Assembly: GCF_002157585.1 (NCBI RefSeq)
Contig: NZ_BDGB01000072.1
Coordinates: forward strand, 1 to 64,000
Reading direction: 5' to 3'
Length of the DNA stretch: 64,000 nucleotides
Source of the DNA: Lentilactobacillus parakefiri
GTDB lineage: Bacteria; Bacillota; Bacilli; Lactobacillales; Lactobacillaceae
In this document: positions 9,716 through 17,658 of the stretch, in pieces
How the letters are laid out: each line of letters opens with the position of its first letter
Numbering within the stretch: position 1 is the first letter of the stretch
Made by a program: the position numbers and the translations under genes
The notes under the pieces: generated by a model
The model's input: only the letters and a program-made list of their open reading frames with translations
Told to the model about the DNA's origin: nothing
The model's database searches: none

Positions 9716-10156
9716 TTGCCAGTACTTTACGTTATCGGGATCATTGCTTTAATCGCGATTGATCAGTTTGTTAAGCACCTCGTGGTGGTCAGCCTCGCTT
9801 TGGGCGGCTCATTTTCAGTGATCGATGGCATTTTGTCGATTACCAGAATCAATAATACCGGTGCAGCATGGAGTATTTTATCTGGTCATCAATTTATTTT
9901 TGTGATTATCGCCATTTTCGCAGCAATCCTAGTTTTCTATTTCATCGTCCAGTACTGGGCGAATATGCCGTATCGAATCGGGCTGGGGCTACTGTTAGCA
10001 GGCACGCTAGGGAATGTCATTGATCGGATTTTGAATAATCACGTGGTTGATATGTTTCAGCTGGACTTTATCAATTTTCCAATTTTCAACTGTGCTGATA
10101 TGTACCTGACATTTGGAATCTTGATTTTGGCCATCGCGATTATCCGCGAAAGCTGA
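9716..10156 (+). CDS. lspA: Lipoprotein signal peptidase (signal peptidase II)
   Basis: A 146-residue aspartic protease in the membrane that cleaves the signal peptide of lipid-modified prolipoproteins. Four transmembrane helices are visible. The conserved blocks are DQ-x-VK near residue 17, NTGAAWSI near 45, GNVIDRI near 101 and FNCADMYL near 124; the two catalytic aspartates lie in the last two. The start is TTG at 9716 with AAGGGAG upstream. It overlaps the next reading frame by a base, as in the usual lspA-rluD pair. Confidence 0.96.
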   Translation: MPVLYVIGIIALIAIDQFVKHLVVVSLALGGSFSVIDGILSITRINNTGAAWSILSGHQFIFVIIAIFAAILVFYFIVQYWANMPYRIGLGLLLAGTLGNVIDRILNNHVVDMFQLDFINFPIFNCADMYLTFGILILAIAIIRES

Positions 10157-10173
10157 TGAAGGGGAAAATTATT

Positions 10174-11082
10174 TTGAAAGACTACATCATCACTGAACAG
10201 ACCGGACGATTAGACAAAGTCATCTCCGAACTTGATCCTTCCATCAGCCGTTCACGGGCAAAAATGTTAATCGATGAGCATCACCTGACAGTTAATGGTG
10301 AGCCCGCTAAACCAAAGTACAAAGTAAAGCAGGGGGATAAAATTCAGATTGCGGAAATAAAGCCCACCCCGATCAGTCTTGAACCGGAAAATATTCCGCT
10401 TGATATTGTCTATGAAGATGCGGATGTGATTGTCGTTAATAAACCCCAGGGAATGGTCGTGCATCCTTCTGTCGGTCACCCTGACCACACACTGGTGAAT
10501 GCATTGTTATACCATAGCCCGCTTTCAACAATTAATGGTGAGTTTCGGCCCGGAATCGTTCATCGAATTGACAAAGACACTTCGGGATTGTTAATGGTTG
10601 CCAAAAATGACGCGGCTCATCAGTTCTTATCACAGCAATTGAAAGCTCAAAAGAATCTGCGAAAATATGTTGCCCTCGTTCATGGCCGCATTAAAGAAGA
10701 TTCAGGGGTGGTAAATGCACCAATTGGCCGCTCACCAAAGGATCGAAAAAAACAAGCAGTTGTCTCAGATGGGAGAAGTGCCGTCACTCACTTTGAGGTG
10801 TTGGAGCGCTTCTCCGATTACACCCTGGTTGCTTGTCGACTGGAAACCGGTAGAACCCATCAAATTCGGGTTCACATGAAATATATCGGCCATCCGATCG
10901 TGGGTGACCCCTTGTATGGGCCGCGAAAGACCATCCACGGGAACGGGCAATTTTTACATGCGCAGGAATTAGGGTTTGAACACCCGCGGACTCACGAATT
11001 AATGATCTTTTCAGCACCATTACCACCAATATTTGAACAAACACTTAATCATTTACGATTAAACAACGCTCTCGGATCTTGA
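10174..11082 (+). CDS. rluD: 23S rRNA pseudouridine synthase, RluD family
   Basis: A 302-residue pseudouridine synthase (YlyB type) acting on 23S rRNA. An S4 RNA-binding domain occupies about 10-75 (RLDKVISELDPSISRSRAKMLI). The catalytic domain has the HRIDKDTSGLLMVAK motif, with the catalytic Asp, at about 130-144. The TTG at 10174 lies ten bases after AAGGGG (10159-10164), while the in-frame ATG at 10156 has no clear site, so TTG is preferred; starting at 10156 would add six residues. Confidence 0.93.
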   Translation: MKDYIITEQTGRLDKVISELDPSISRSRAKMLIDEHHLTVNGEPAKPKYKVKQGDKIQIAEIKPTPISLEPENIPLDIVYEDADVIVVNKPQGMVVHPSVGHPDHTLVNALLYHSPLSTINGEFRPGIVHRIDKDTSGLLMVAKNDAAHQFLSQQLKAQKNLRKYVALVHGRIKEDSGVVNAPIGRSPKDRKKQAVVSDGRSAVTHFEVLERFSDYTLVACRLETGRTHQIRVHMKYIGHPIVGDPLYGPRKTIHGNGQFLHAQELGFEHPRTHELMIFSAPLPPIFEQTLNHLRLNNALGS

Positions 11083-11098
11083 CAATCGGGCGCTGTTT
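11060..11098 (+). terminator. Possible weak terminator at rluD end
   Basis: An imperfect hairpin (arms around ACGCTC and GGGCGCTG) spans the rluD stop codon and ends in TTTT. It is interrupted, so termination would be partial. Confidence 0.35.
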
Positions 11099-11107
11099 TC
11101 ATATTCT
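11079..11107 (+). promoter_or_regulatory. Promoter of pyrR-carA-carB
   Basis: Consensus -35 TTGACA (11079-11084), 17-base spacer, -10 TATTCT (11102-11107). The -35 contains the rluD stop codon. The leader from about 11114 to the pyrR start is only 60 bases and holds a small GCATT/AATGC hairpin. No PyrR-binding loop plus terminator of the classical attenuator is seen. Confidence 0.75.
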
Positions 11108-11173
11108 GAAGTGGTATAGCATTTTAATGCAATCACCAGGAACAAACGTTACTCAATTAAGGAGCTTTTACTA

Positions 11174-11707
11174 ATGGGAAAGATAATACTAGACAAAATG
11201 GCTATGCAGCGGTCCTTAACCAGAATTACGTACGAAATCGTTGAAAAAAATAAGGGTGTTGAAGATTTAGTCTTAATTGGCATCAAGACTCGAGGAATCT
11301 TTTTAGCCAACCGAATTGCTGATCGGCTCCAACAATTGGAAAATGTGTCGATTCCTGTTGGTGAGTTGGATATTACAAACTATCGTGATGACATCGAACA
11401 CGATGCCATGAGTAGTGACGTCAAAATGTCCAATAATAAGATTAACTTTTCTATTGAAGGCAAGCGGGTTATTTTGGTCGATGATGTTTTATATACTGGC
11501 CGAACGGTTCGTGCTGCCCTTTCTGCAGTGATGGACTTGGGCCGACCAAAGAGTATCAATTTAGCCGTTTTGGTTGATCGGGGTCACCGAGAACTACCAA
11601 TTCGCGCTGATTTTGTCGGCAAAAACATCCCTAGTTCTCAAAAAGAAAAGATTAAGGTCTATGTATCAGAAATTGATGACAAGGATGCTGTTGAACTCAT
11701 CAAATAA
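11174..11707 (+). CDS. pyrR: PyrR, pyrimidine regulator / uracil phosphoribosyltransferase
   Basis: A 177-residue protein of the PyrR family, which binds pyr mRNA in response to UMP and has weak uracil phosphoribosyltransferase activity. The PRPP-binding loop [17 protein letters not shown] is intact at about 96-112, and the [11 protein letters not shown] block follows. An AAGGAG site precedes the start. No pyrB, pyrC, pyrD, pyrE or pyrF is linked; it heads an operon with carA and carB whose products look catalytically dead. Its own leader lacks a recognisable PyrR attenuator, so its target may lie elsewhere. Confidence 0.93.
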   Translation: MGKIILDKMAMQRSLTRITYEIVEKNKGVEDLVLIGIKTRGIFLANRIADRLQQLENVSIPVGELDITNYRDDIEHDAMSSDVKMSNNKINFSIEGKRVILVDDVLYTGRTVRAALSAVMDLGRPKSINLAVLVDRGHRELPIRADFVGKNIPSSQKEKIKVYVSEIDDKDAVELIK

Positions 11708-11728
11708 TTCTCATTGCGAGGAGTCAGC

Positions 11729-12820
11729 ATGACGGAAAGATATTTAATTTTAGAAGATGGATCCGCGTATGCTGGAAAGGCATTCGGATCATTAGCAACC
11801 ACCACCGGTGAAATTGTTGCCAATTCAACAATGAACGGTTATCAAGAGATCATTTCCAATCAGATTTATCATAATCAAATTATCGTTTTCACTCAATCAT
11901 CCATAGGAAATACTGGGCTCGACCAGAATGCGTACGAGTCCATTTTGCCGTCCGCAAAAGGTGTCATTGTCAGAGAATATGAAAACCTGGCAACTGATCA
12001 CTTTAAGCGGATTTCTTTGGATAAATATTTGAAACAGCACAAAATTCCGGGAATCTATGATGTTGACACCCGTGAAATCAGACACCATCTTCAAAAACGC
12101 GGCAACATGAAAGCCAGCATTGTCGATGTTGCCGACGATCATGCCTTTGATCAGCTGCACGCAACGGTCTTGACCAATCAGCAGGTTGCCCAAGTTGCGA
12201 CTCCCAAGCCGTTTCCAAACCCGGATGAGGGCGCAAATGTGGTGGTGGTTGACTTCGGTTTAAAAAGTGGGATTCTGAGAGAATTGTCCCACCGTGACTG
12301 TAATGTGACGGTGGTGCCATGGAATTTCTCTGCGGCTCAAATTCTCGATCTTGATCCGGATGGCATTGTTTTGTCTACCGGTCCAGGTTCGCCAGAGAAT
12401 TTGCCCATTTCCATACTGGACATGATTACCGATGTTCAATCACAGGCACCCTTATTTGCGATGGGGCTGGGCCATGAACTGTTTGCACTGGCGAATGGTG
12501 CCAAAATTTCCCAACTAACCGTTGAACATCACGGTAGTAATCATCCAATTCGTGAAATTATCACGAATGAGATCTTTTTCTCAGGACAAGAACAGGGGTA
12601 TGCCGTTGATCCCAAATCTATTGACCATGCCAAGCTATTTATTACGCATATTGACTTAGTCAATGGAACCGTCCAAGGCCTCAGACACCGAGATTATCCG
12701 GCATTTTCTGTCCAATTTTCTCCTGATGGCGCGCCAGGGCCTAAGGACAGCGTCGGCCTGTTTGATGACTTTATGGAAATCATGGCAAGAAGAAGGGACA
12801 GCAATGACGATCGATATTAA
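11729..12820 (+). CDS. carA: Carbamoyl phosphate synthase small subunit homologue, catalytic triad lost
   Basis: A 363-residue protein collinear with CarA: N-terminal domain with MNGYQEI and a DTREIR segment, then a class I glutamine amidotransferase domain with STGPGSPENLP. The nucleophile motif normally GICLGHQ reads AMGLGHE, placing Gly246 where Cys should be. The motif normally VQYHPEA reads VQFSPDG, so the catalytic His is Ser331 and the Glu is Asp333. All three triad residues are thus replaced, and glutamine hydrolysis is not expected. The GAGGAG site supports ATG 11729 over a TTG at 11714. The 3' end overlaps carB by 17 bases. Confidence 0.88.
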   Translation: MTERYLILEDGSAYAGKAFGSLATTTGEIVANSTMNGYQEIISNQIYHNQIIVFTQSSIGNTGLDQNAYESILPSAKGVIVREYENLATDHFKRISLDKYLKQHKIPGIYDVDTREIRHHLQKRGNMKASIVDVADDHAFDQLHATVLTNQQVAQVATPKPFPNPDEGANVVVVDFGLKSGILRELSHRDCNVTVVPWNFSAAQILDLDPDGIVLSTGPGSPENLPISILDMITDVQSQAPLFAMGLGHELFALANGAKISQLTVEHHGSNHPIREIITNEIFFSGQEQGYAVDPKSIDHAKLFITHIDLVNGTVQGLRHRDYPAFSVQFSPDGAPGPKDSVGLFDDFMEIMARRRDSNDDRY

Positions 12821-15305
12821 CAAAATTCTCCTACTCGGCGGCGGCCCAACTAACATTGGCCATGAAAACGAGCTTGATGCGGCAGCTTTCGAGCGTTTGA
12901 TGGCGCTCAAAAAGACCGGAGCGAAGATTATTTACGTGGATAACAACCCATTTTCAGTCACAACTGAGGAAATTCAACCGGCCAATGTGTACGTCCAAGC
13001 CGTTAATTTTCAAAATATTGTCAATATTATCGATAAAGAAAATCCCGATGCCATAATGGCAACAACGGGTGGGCTGAATGGCATGCAAATTGCCTGGCAG
13101 CTTGCTGAAAGCGGCGTCTTGGCTTCTAACAACATTTCTCTTTTAGGCATTAAACCGGCTGATTTGCGGAAGGTCATGGACAATCAGAAGTTGCGTGATA
13201 CGCTGACTGAAATTAACGAAAAAGTGATTGCCTCAAAGATTGTCGCTGATGATGATGAAGCCATGGACTTTGTCCGCGAAGTCGGCTTCCCAGTGATTGT
13301 CAAACCAATGTCATCAAGTCATGATACCAGCCGGTTTATTTGTAATAATACCGACGAATTGGAGGATGCTCTGGATGTCAGTTTTAAGCGGACATACATC
13401 AAGCGCTGTTCAATTGAACAAAGCATCGTCGGCTACAAAGAAATCGAAATGGTTGGTATCCGTGATGAAAGTGGTAATAAGCTGTTGGTTTCAGGGATGG
13501 AAGATATGGACCCCATTGGGATTCATTCGGGTGATTCAATTATTTTTGCGCCAACTCAAACCTTGATTAATGAAGAATATCAAGCGCTTAGGTCGGCGAC
13601 ATTTCGAATTATGGATGCTTTGAATGTCGCGGGAACCTGTCACGTTCAATTTGCCCAGTCTCGAACGGACGCCAATTATTTTGTGACTAAGGTGAGTCCT
13701 TTTTTTACCAGAAACACAATTTTGGCTGCTAAGGCAACCGGGTATCCCTTAACCTACGTTTCAAGCTTTCTCGAACTAGGTTACAATCTAACCGAAATCA
13801 AATTGCCAAGTCAATACAATAAATTTTTGCCATTTATGGAACCAACGATGGACCACGTGGTGGTTAAGATTCCATTGTGGCCGTTTAGAGATATTACGGA
13901 CGTCGACCAGCATCTGAATACTTTAATGAAGTCTGTCGGGTCGACAATTGGCATTGGCCGAACGGTTGAGGAAGCGATCATTAAGGCCATGCACAGCTCC
14001 CAATTTTCACCTCGGGATATTCTTCCAAGTGTGTCAACAGTCAACGATGATGAGGTGATTAATCAGTTAATCCACCCGTTGGCAAGCCGCGTGTTAATTC
14101 TGATGGAAGCCTTGCGAAGAGGATTCTCAATCGATGAGTTGTCTGAACTGACACAAATTGATCGTTTCTATTTCTACAAACTGAATCAACTATTGAGAGC
14201 TCAAGATTTTGTTGTGAACAATCCATTGTCGCCGCAATCCATCGAAATTGGCCATAAATATGGCTTTGGCGACGGTATGCTGGCTGAATTATGGCAAGTT
14301 AATATCTCAAAAATTCAACAGTTGAACGAAAACTACGAGAATCACGTGACTTATAAGGCAGTTGAGCCAAGCGCCGGGGAGATGCTGGAATCCACGAATA
14401 TTTTTTACAGCAGTTATGAATTGGAAAACGAGAGTCGACCATTCGAAGAAAAGAGTGCCTTGGTGATTGGCCGTGGTGGCAACCAGCTCGGACCAAATTC
14501 AGCGGCCGATTACTATACCTCACAGATTTTAAGGGCGCTTCACAAATCGGGTTATAAAACAATCATCATGAATACTAATCCGAATGCAGTGTCACTAACC
14601 CCTCAGCTAAGTGATAAACAGTATATTGAACCAATTCAACTCGGCAATATTCTAAATATTATTAATTTAGAGAAACCGGATGTTGTCATTCTGCCCGGCA
14701 ATCGGCATTACTTGTCTAAACAACTCAAACAGTTCCCAAATCTTGACATCATCGTGTTGCCGCCAGATCAGAAAGTTGCCACCTACAATCAAAAATATGC
14801 AACAACCGCGGTCGATCTCTTTATCGAAGGGAACAAAATTTTACCCGTTACAACAATCTCGTTTGTTGGTAAAGATCAGCGGACAGATTTGCGATTTATT
14901 AACGATTATAAAGAACCGATGGATAATTGGCAATCTGATGAAACTCAGTTGATTGCCGATGCCACCAAAAAAGTGGATACCGGGCAATGGCAAGGATTGG
15001 TGCAGGTCTTGTACAATACAACTGGAGATTCTCAGTACGAAATGACCGGAATTCGACCTGTTCGGATTACTGAAACCGCTTTTCTAACTAAAACCACCGG
15101 TATCAATTGGGTGACCGTTTTAGTTCGTAAATACCTTAAAACATTAGATATGAATGCGCTGCGAGAAGATTTAAAGCCATCTGAGCACAAGCGTTCATCA
15201 ATCATGACGGCCCATTTTCCATTTAGAGAGCTTCAGTCGAGTCGGATTGAAGGAACCACCAAACAAGAAGTTGGTTCCTCATTCTCATTCAAGAATTTTG
15301 AATAA
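12804..15305 (+). CDS. carB: Carbamoyl phosphate synthase large subunit homologue, degenerate and shortened
   Basis: An 833-residue protein where CarB normally has about 1060. The first half aligns throughout, but in the first ATP-grasp site the usual RP of VIVRP is KP (Lys167), the glycine-rich loop is replaced by SSSHDTS, and the metal-binding E-x-NPR reads K-V-SPF (Lys296, Ser298). GIHSGDSI and HVQFA are kept. The second half begins at GRGGNQLGPNS near 555; its ATP-grasp domain is shortened by roughly 90 residues and lacks the Q, E and N ligands (VLYN, GIRPVR). The frame ends before the allosteric MGS domain. The AGAAGGGA site fixes ATG 12804. No frameshift is seen; it is a long intact frame, so a retained non-catalytic role is more likely than recent decay. 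Confidence 0.85.
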   Translation: MTIDINKILLLGGGPTNIGHENELDAAAFERLMALKKTGAKIIYVDNNPFSVTTEEIQPANVYVQAVNFQNIVNIIDKENPDAIMATTGGLNGMQIAWQLAESGVLASNNISLLGIKPADLRKVMDNQKLRDTLTEINEKVIASKIVADDDEAMDFVREVGFPVIVKPMSSSHDTSRFICNNTDELEDALDVSFKRTYIKRCSIEQSIVGYKEIEMVGIRDESGNKLLVSGMEDMDPIGIHSGDSIIFAPTQTLINEEYQALRSATFRIMDALNVAGTCHVQFAQSRTDANYFVTKVSPFFTRNTILAAKATGYPLTYVSSFLELGYNLTEIKLPSQYNKFLPFMEPTMDHVVVKIPLWPFRDITDVDQHLNTLMKSVGSTIGIGRTVEEAIIKAMHSSQFSPRDILPSVSTVNDDEVINQLIHPLASRVLILMEALRRGFSIDELSELTQIDRFYFYKLNQLLRAQDFVVNNPLSPQSIEIGHKYGFGDGMLAELWQVNISKIQQLNENYENHVTYKAVEPSAGEMLESTNIFYSSYELENESRPFEEKSALVIGRGGNQLGPNSAADYYTSQILRALHKSGYKTIIMNTNPNAVSLTPQLSDKQYIEPIQLGNILNIINLEKPDVVILPGNRHYLSKQLKQFPNLDIIVLPPDQKVATYNQKYATTAVDLFIEGNKILPVTTISFVGKDQRTDLRFINDYKEPMDNWQSDETQLIADATKKVDTGQWQGLVQVLYNTTGDSQYEMTGIRPVRITETAFLTKTTGINWVTVLVRKYLKTLDMNALREDLKPSEHKRSSIMTAHFPFRELQSSRIEGTTKQEVGSSFSFKNFE

Positions 15306-15313
15306 GTTACAAA

Positions 15314-15349
15314 AATGTCAGGACAAAGTGAATGTCCCGACATTTTTTT
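15314..15349 (+). terminator. Terminator of pyrR-carAB
   Basis: Stem AATGTC-x-GGACA / TGTCC-x-GACATT (15314-15325, 15333-15344) with one mismatch and a run of seven T. Confidence 0.9.
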
Positions 15350-15386
15350 ATATTGCTATAACATAACCACTCATTACGCCACAGAC

Positions 15387-17093
15387 TTATTTTTTCATCT
15401 GATCAATTAAGCCTTCATCAGGCGTAACAAATAGTGTGGTTTGATTATCGTAGATGACATACCCCGGTTTGGTCCCATTAGGCTTGCGAATATTCTTGAC
15501 TTTTGTGTAGTCAACTTGGACTTTGGCCGATCCACGGGCCTTGGAGAAATAAGCGGCCAAATTAGCGGCTTCTGCCAAGGCTTTCTCGGAGGGGTCAAAA
15601 CTTCTGATAATAACGTGAGACCCAGGAATATTTTTGGTGTGCAGCCAAGTGTCGCGCTTATCGGCCGTATGCATCGTCAATTTTTCGTTCTGTAAGTTAT
15701 TCTTCCCAACTAAAATTTCAGTTCCATCGCTGGCGACAAACTTTTCTGGGTGATTAATTTTTTGACGTTTATTTTTCTTCTTTTTGTTCTGCTCATGGTC
15801 ACGGAGATAGTGGCCTTGCTCCAATTCGTATTTGATATCGATCAGGTCTTTTGGGTCAGCCAATTCAATTTGTGATTGAATATTTTCAAAGTAGTCAATT
15901 TCTTGTTTGGTGAGCGTTATTTGTTCGCCAACGAATTGAACGGCGTTCTTCAGCTTTTGGTATTTTTTGAAATAACGCTGAGCATTTTGTGAAGGGGATT
16001 GTTGATTGGAAAGCTGGATGTTAATCAGTTTATTTTCATCATAGTAATTAGGTAGTTCAATACTGGTCATTCCCCGTTGGACGTCGTTGAGATAGGTTGT
16101 TAAGATTTCACCCTTAACACGGTAATCATCGGCATTTTCGGTTTCCTTCATATCCCGCTGAAGTTTTTTAAGCTTTGTCCGATTCTTCTTCAGTTGCTTT
16201 TTGACAACTTGAATTAGCACCGCACCTTGTTCTCTGACTCGGTCTCGTTGCGCTTTGCTGGCATAAAAAGCATCCAGCAATTCACTCAATGTTGAGAAAA
16301 TTTGATTTTTAGTTGTACCTGGATACGGAAATGCGGTAAAATTAATCTTGTTACCTGCAATATGGCTAAAGGTTGGCTCTGGTGAGTCGAATTTTTGGAA
16401 GAAATCCTTAAAATTAGTCTCAACTTTCTCGTCTTTATGCAAACTAGTTGCTAATGCCAAGGACGTGTCATTGCCCAATCCCTGGATCGTCTTCCGCAAA
16501 TTTTCAGCCAAGACGTCCACATTCGGAAAATCTTTGATTAATTGGTGAACCTGATCAAAGTCAGTCAAGGTAAATGGGTTTTCCAAGTCCTGCTTCGGGG
16601 GTTTGATATATGTCGCACCCGGCAGCAGCAGTCGATACCGGTTAACATCAGATCCTACATGTTTAATGGCGTCAACAATCTTGCCGGTTGCTTGTTCGAC
16701 TAAGATAATATTACTATGACGAGCCATAATTTCGACGACCAAGTCTAATTTTGTCTGATCGCCCAGCTCATTTCGTGCCGTGAAGGTTAAGGTCAACACC
16801 CGGTCATTTTCCTGTTGGGAAATATCGGTCAAAATCCCACCGCTGAGGTGTTTACGGACGATCATTGTAAAATTCGTCGGCACACTGGGATTGACGTAGG
16901 GAACCTTGGTAATCTGTACCCGAGCATACGTGGGATTGGCAGATAGCAAGAGCTGTTGATTCTTCCCGTGAGCTCGGATTGTTAATATGAGTTCATTCGG
17001 ATAGGGTTGATTAATTTTGCTGATTCTGCCAGTTTGCAGCAGGTCTGTTAGTTCATTTTTCATAGAATGGGTAAAAGAACCATCAAATGACAT
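15387..17093 (-). CDS. rqcH: Rqc2/RqcH homologue, NFACT family (FbpA-like)
   Basis: A 568-residue protein of the NFACT (Tae2/FbpA) family. Bacterial RqcH binds obstructed 50S subunits and recruits tRNA-Ala to add C-terminal alanine tails; the same family was first described as fibronectin-binding FbpA. Order: NFACT-N domain from MSFDGSFTHSMKNELTDLL, helix-hairpin-helix region, a long coiled coil at about 275-430, a Lys/Asn-rich linker (NKKKKNKRQK) and the C-terminal NFACT-R domain with DTWLHTKNIPGSHVII. The ATG at 17093 gives the family's usual N-terminus; a GTG four codons upstream is the alternative. Confidence 0.92.
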   Translation of the reverse strand: MSFDGSFTHSMKNELTDLLQTGRISKINQPYPNELILTIRAHGKNQQLLLSANPTYARVQITKVPYVNPSVPTNFTMIVRKHLSGGILTDISQQENDRVLTLTFTARNELGDQTKLDLVVEIMARHSNIILVEQATGKIVDAIKHVGSDVNRYRLLLPGATYIKPPKQDLENPFTLTDFDQVHQLIKDFPNVDVLAENLRKTIQGLGNDTSLALATSLHKDEKVETNFKDFFQKFDSPEPTFSHIAGNKINFTAFPYPGTTKNQIFSTLSELLDAFYASKAQRDRVREQGAVLIQVVKKQLKKNRTKLKKLQRDMKETENADDYRVKGEILTTYLNDVQRGMTSIELPNYYDENKLINIQLSNQQSPSQNAQRYFKKYQKLKNAVQFVGEQITLTKQEIDYFENIQSQIELADPKDLIDIKYELEQGHYLRDHEQNKKKKNKRQKINHPEKFVASDGTEILVGKNNLQNEKLTMHTADKRDTWLHTKNIPGSHVIIRSFDPSEKALAEAANLAAYFSKARGSAKVQVDYTKVKNIRKPNGTKPGYVIYDNQTTLFVTPDEGLIDQMKK

Positions 17094-17127
17094 CTTATCA
17101 CTCACTTTCGTATAAGTAGCATGTACT

Positions 17128-17133
17128 AGTATA
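17128..17133 (-). promoter_or_regulatory. Possible -10 of rqcH
   Basis: On the minus strand GCGC-TATACT lies about 35 bases before rqcH, with a TTAGCA 18 bases upstream as weak -35. The divergent marR promoter has a very similar GCG-TATACT. Confidence 0.35.
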
Positions 17134-17140
17134 GCGCACT

Positions 17141-17161
17141 TTCCTTACTGATGCTAAGGAA
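17141..17161. repeat. Inverted repeat between divergent promoters
   Basis: Perfect 7-bp arms TTCCTTA / TAAGGAA with a 7-base loop, placed between the rqcH and marR promoters. It could be an operator for the MarR protein; this is a guess from position only. Confidence 0.3.
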
Positions 17162-17173
17162 GGCACATGTTAT

Positions 17174-17202
17174 TTGTATGTCATTATCAAATAGCGTATA
17201 CT
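17174..17202 (+). promoter_or_regulatory. Promoter of marR-degV
   Basis: TTGTAT (17174-17179), 17-base spacer, TATACT (17197-17202). The predicted transcript start is almost at the ribosome binding site, so the leader is very short. Confidence 0.6.
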
Positions 17203-17225
17203 AATTTTTCGGAGGTCTTTTCATC

Positions 17226-17639
17226 ATGAAAGATATTCTTGTGGCACTTAATTCGGCTGCCAAAAACCACCGTTCTCAAATCTTCACTATTACAAAGGCA
17301 ATGAACCTGACCATTTCTGAATGGAAATTGTTAAACCAAGTGATTGCCGGCAATACCACTCAAGAATTATTGTCCGAGAGTACCAAATTGGACATCTCCA
17401 CCTTGTCGCGGCAATTGAAGCGATTGTTAGAACAAGATATGATCGAAAAAACTGCCGTTGGTCGTGATAAGCGGCAGCTGATTTACAAAGTGACTGATAA
17501 AGGAACAAAAGCCAGTCAACACATTGCACTTGAAATTTCGCAATTGACTGAACGCGTCTTTAATCACTGGACTGACGAAGAAAAGAATCTTTTGAAGATA
17601 TTAATCAATCGTCTTGAAAAGAGTTTGGATAGAATCTAA
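17226..17639 (+). CDS. MarR-family transcriptional regulator
   Basis: A 137-residue winged-helix regulator. The recognition helix region is LDISTLSRQLKRLLEQDMIEK at about 57-77 (the family's S-x-x-S-R-x-x-x-x-L pattern), followed by the wing RDKRQLIYKVTDKG. Long helices at both ends form the dimer interface. GGAGG precedes the start. It is followed after 19 bp by degV in the same direction. The ligand is unknown; control of its own operon is usual in the family. Confidence 0.88.
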   Translation: MKDILVALNSAAKNHRSQIFTITKAMNLTISEWKLLNQVIAGNTTQELLSESTKLDISTLSRQLKRLLEQDMIEKTAVGRDKRQLIYKVTDKGTKASQHIALEISQLTERVFNHWTDEEKNLLKILINRLEKSLDRI

Positions 17640-17658
17640 TTACAAGCAGGTGAGTTTA

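Noticed and set aside
11060-11173. PyrR attenuator or pyrimidine riboswitch
   Set aside because: The hairpin at 11060-11098 lies before the transcript start predicted from the consensus promoter, and no PyrR loop motif is present downstream.
12078-12320. Minus-strand frame inside carA
   Set aside because: Low-complexity shadow frame without a ribosome binding site or recognisable domain.
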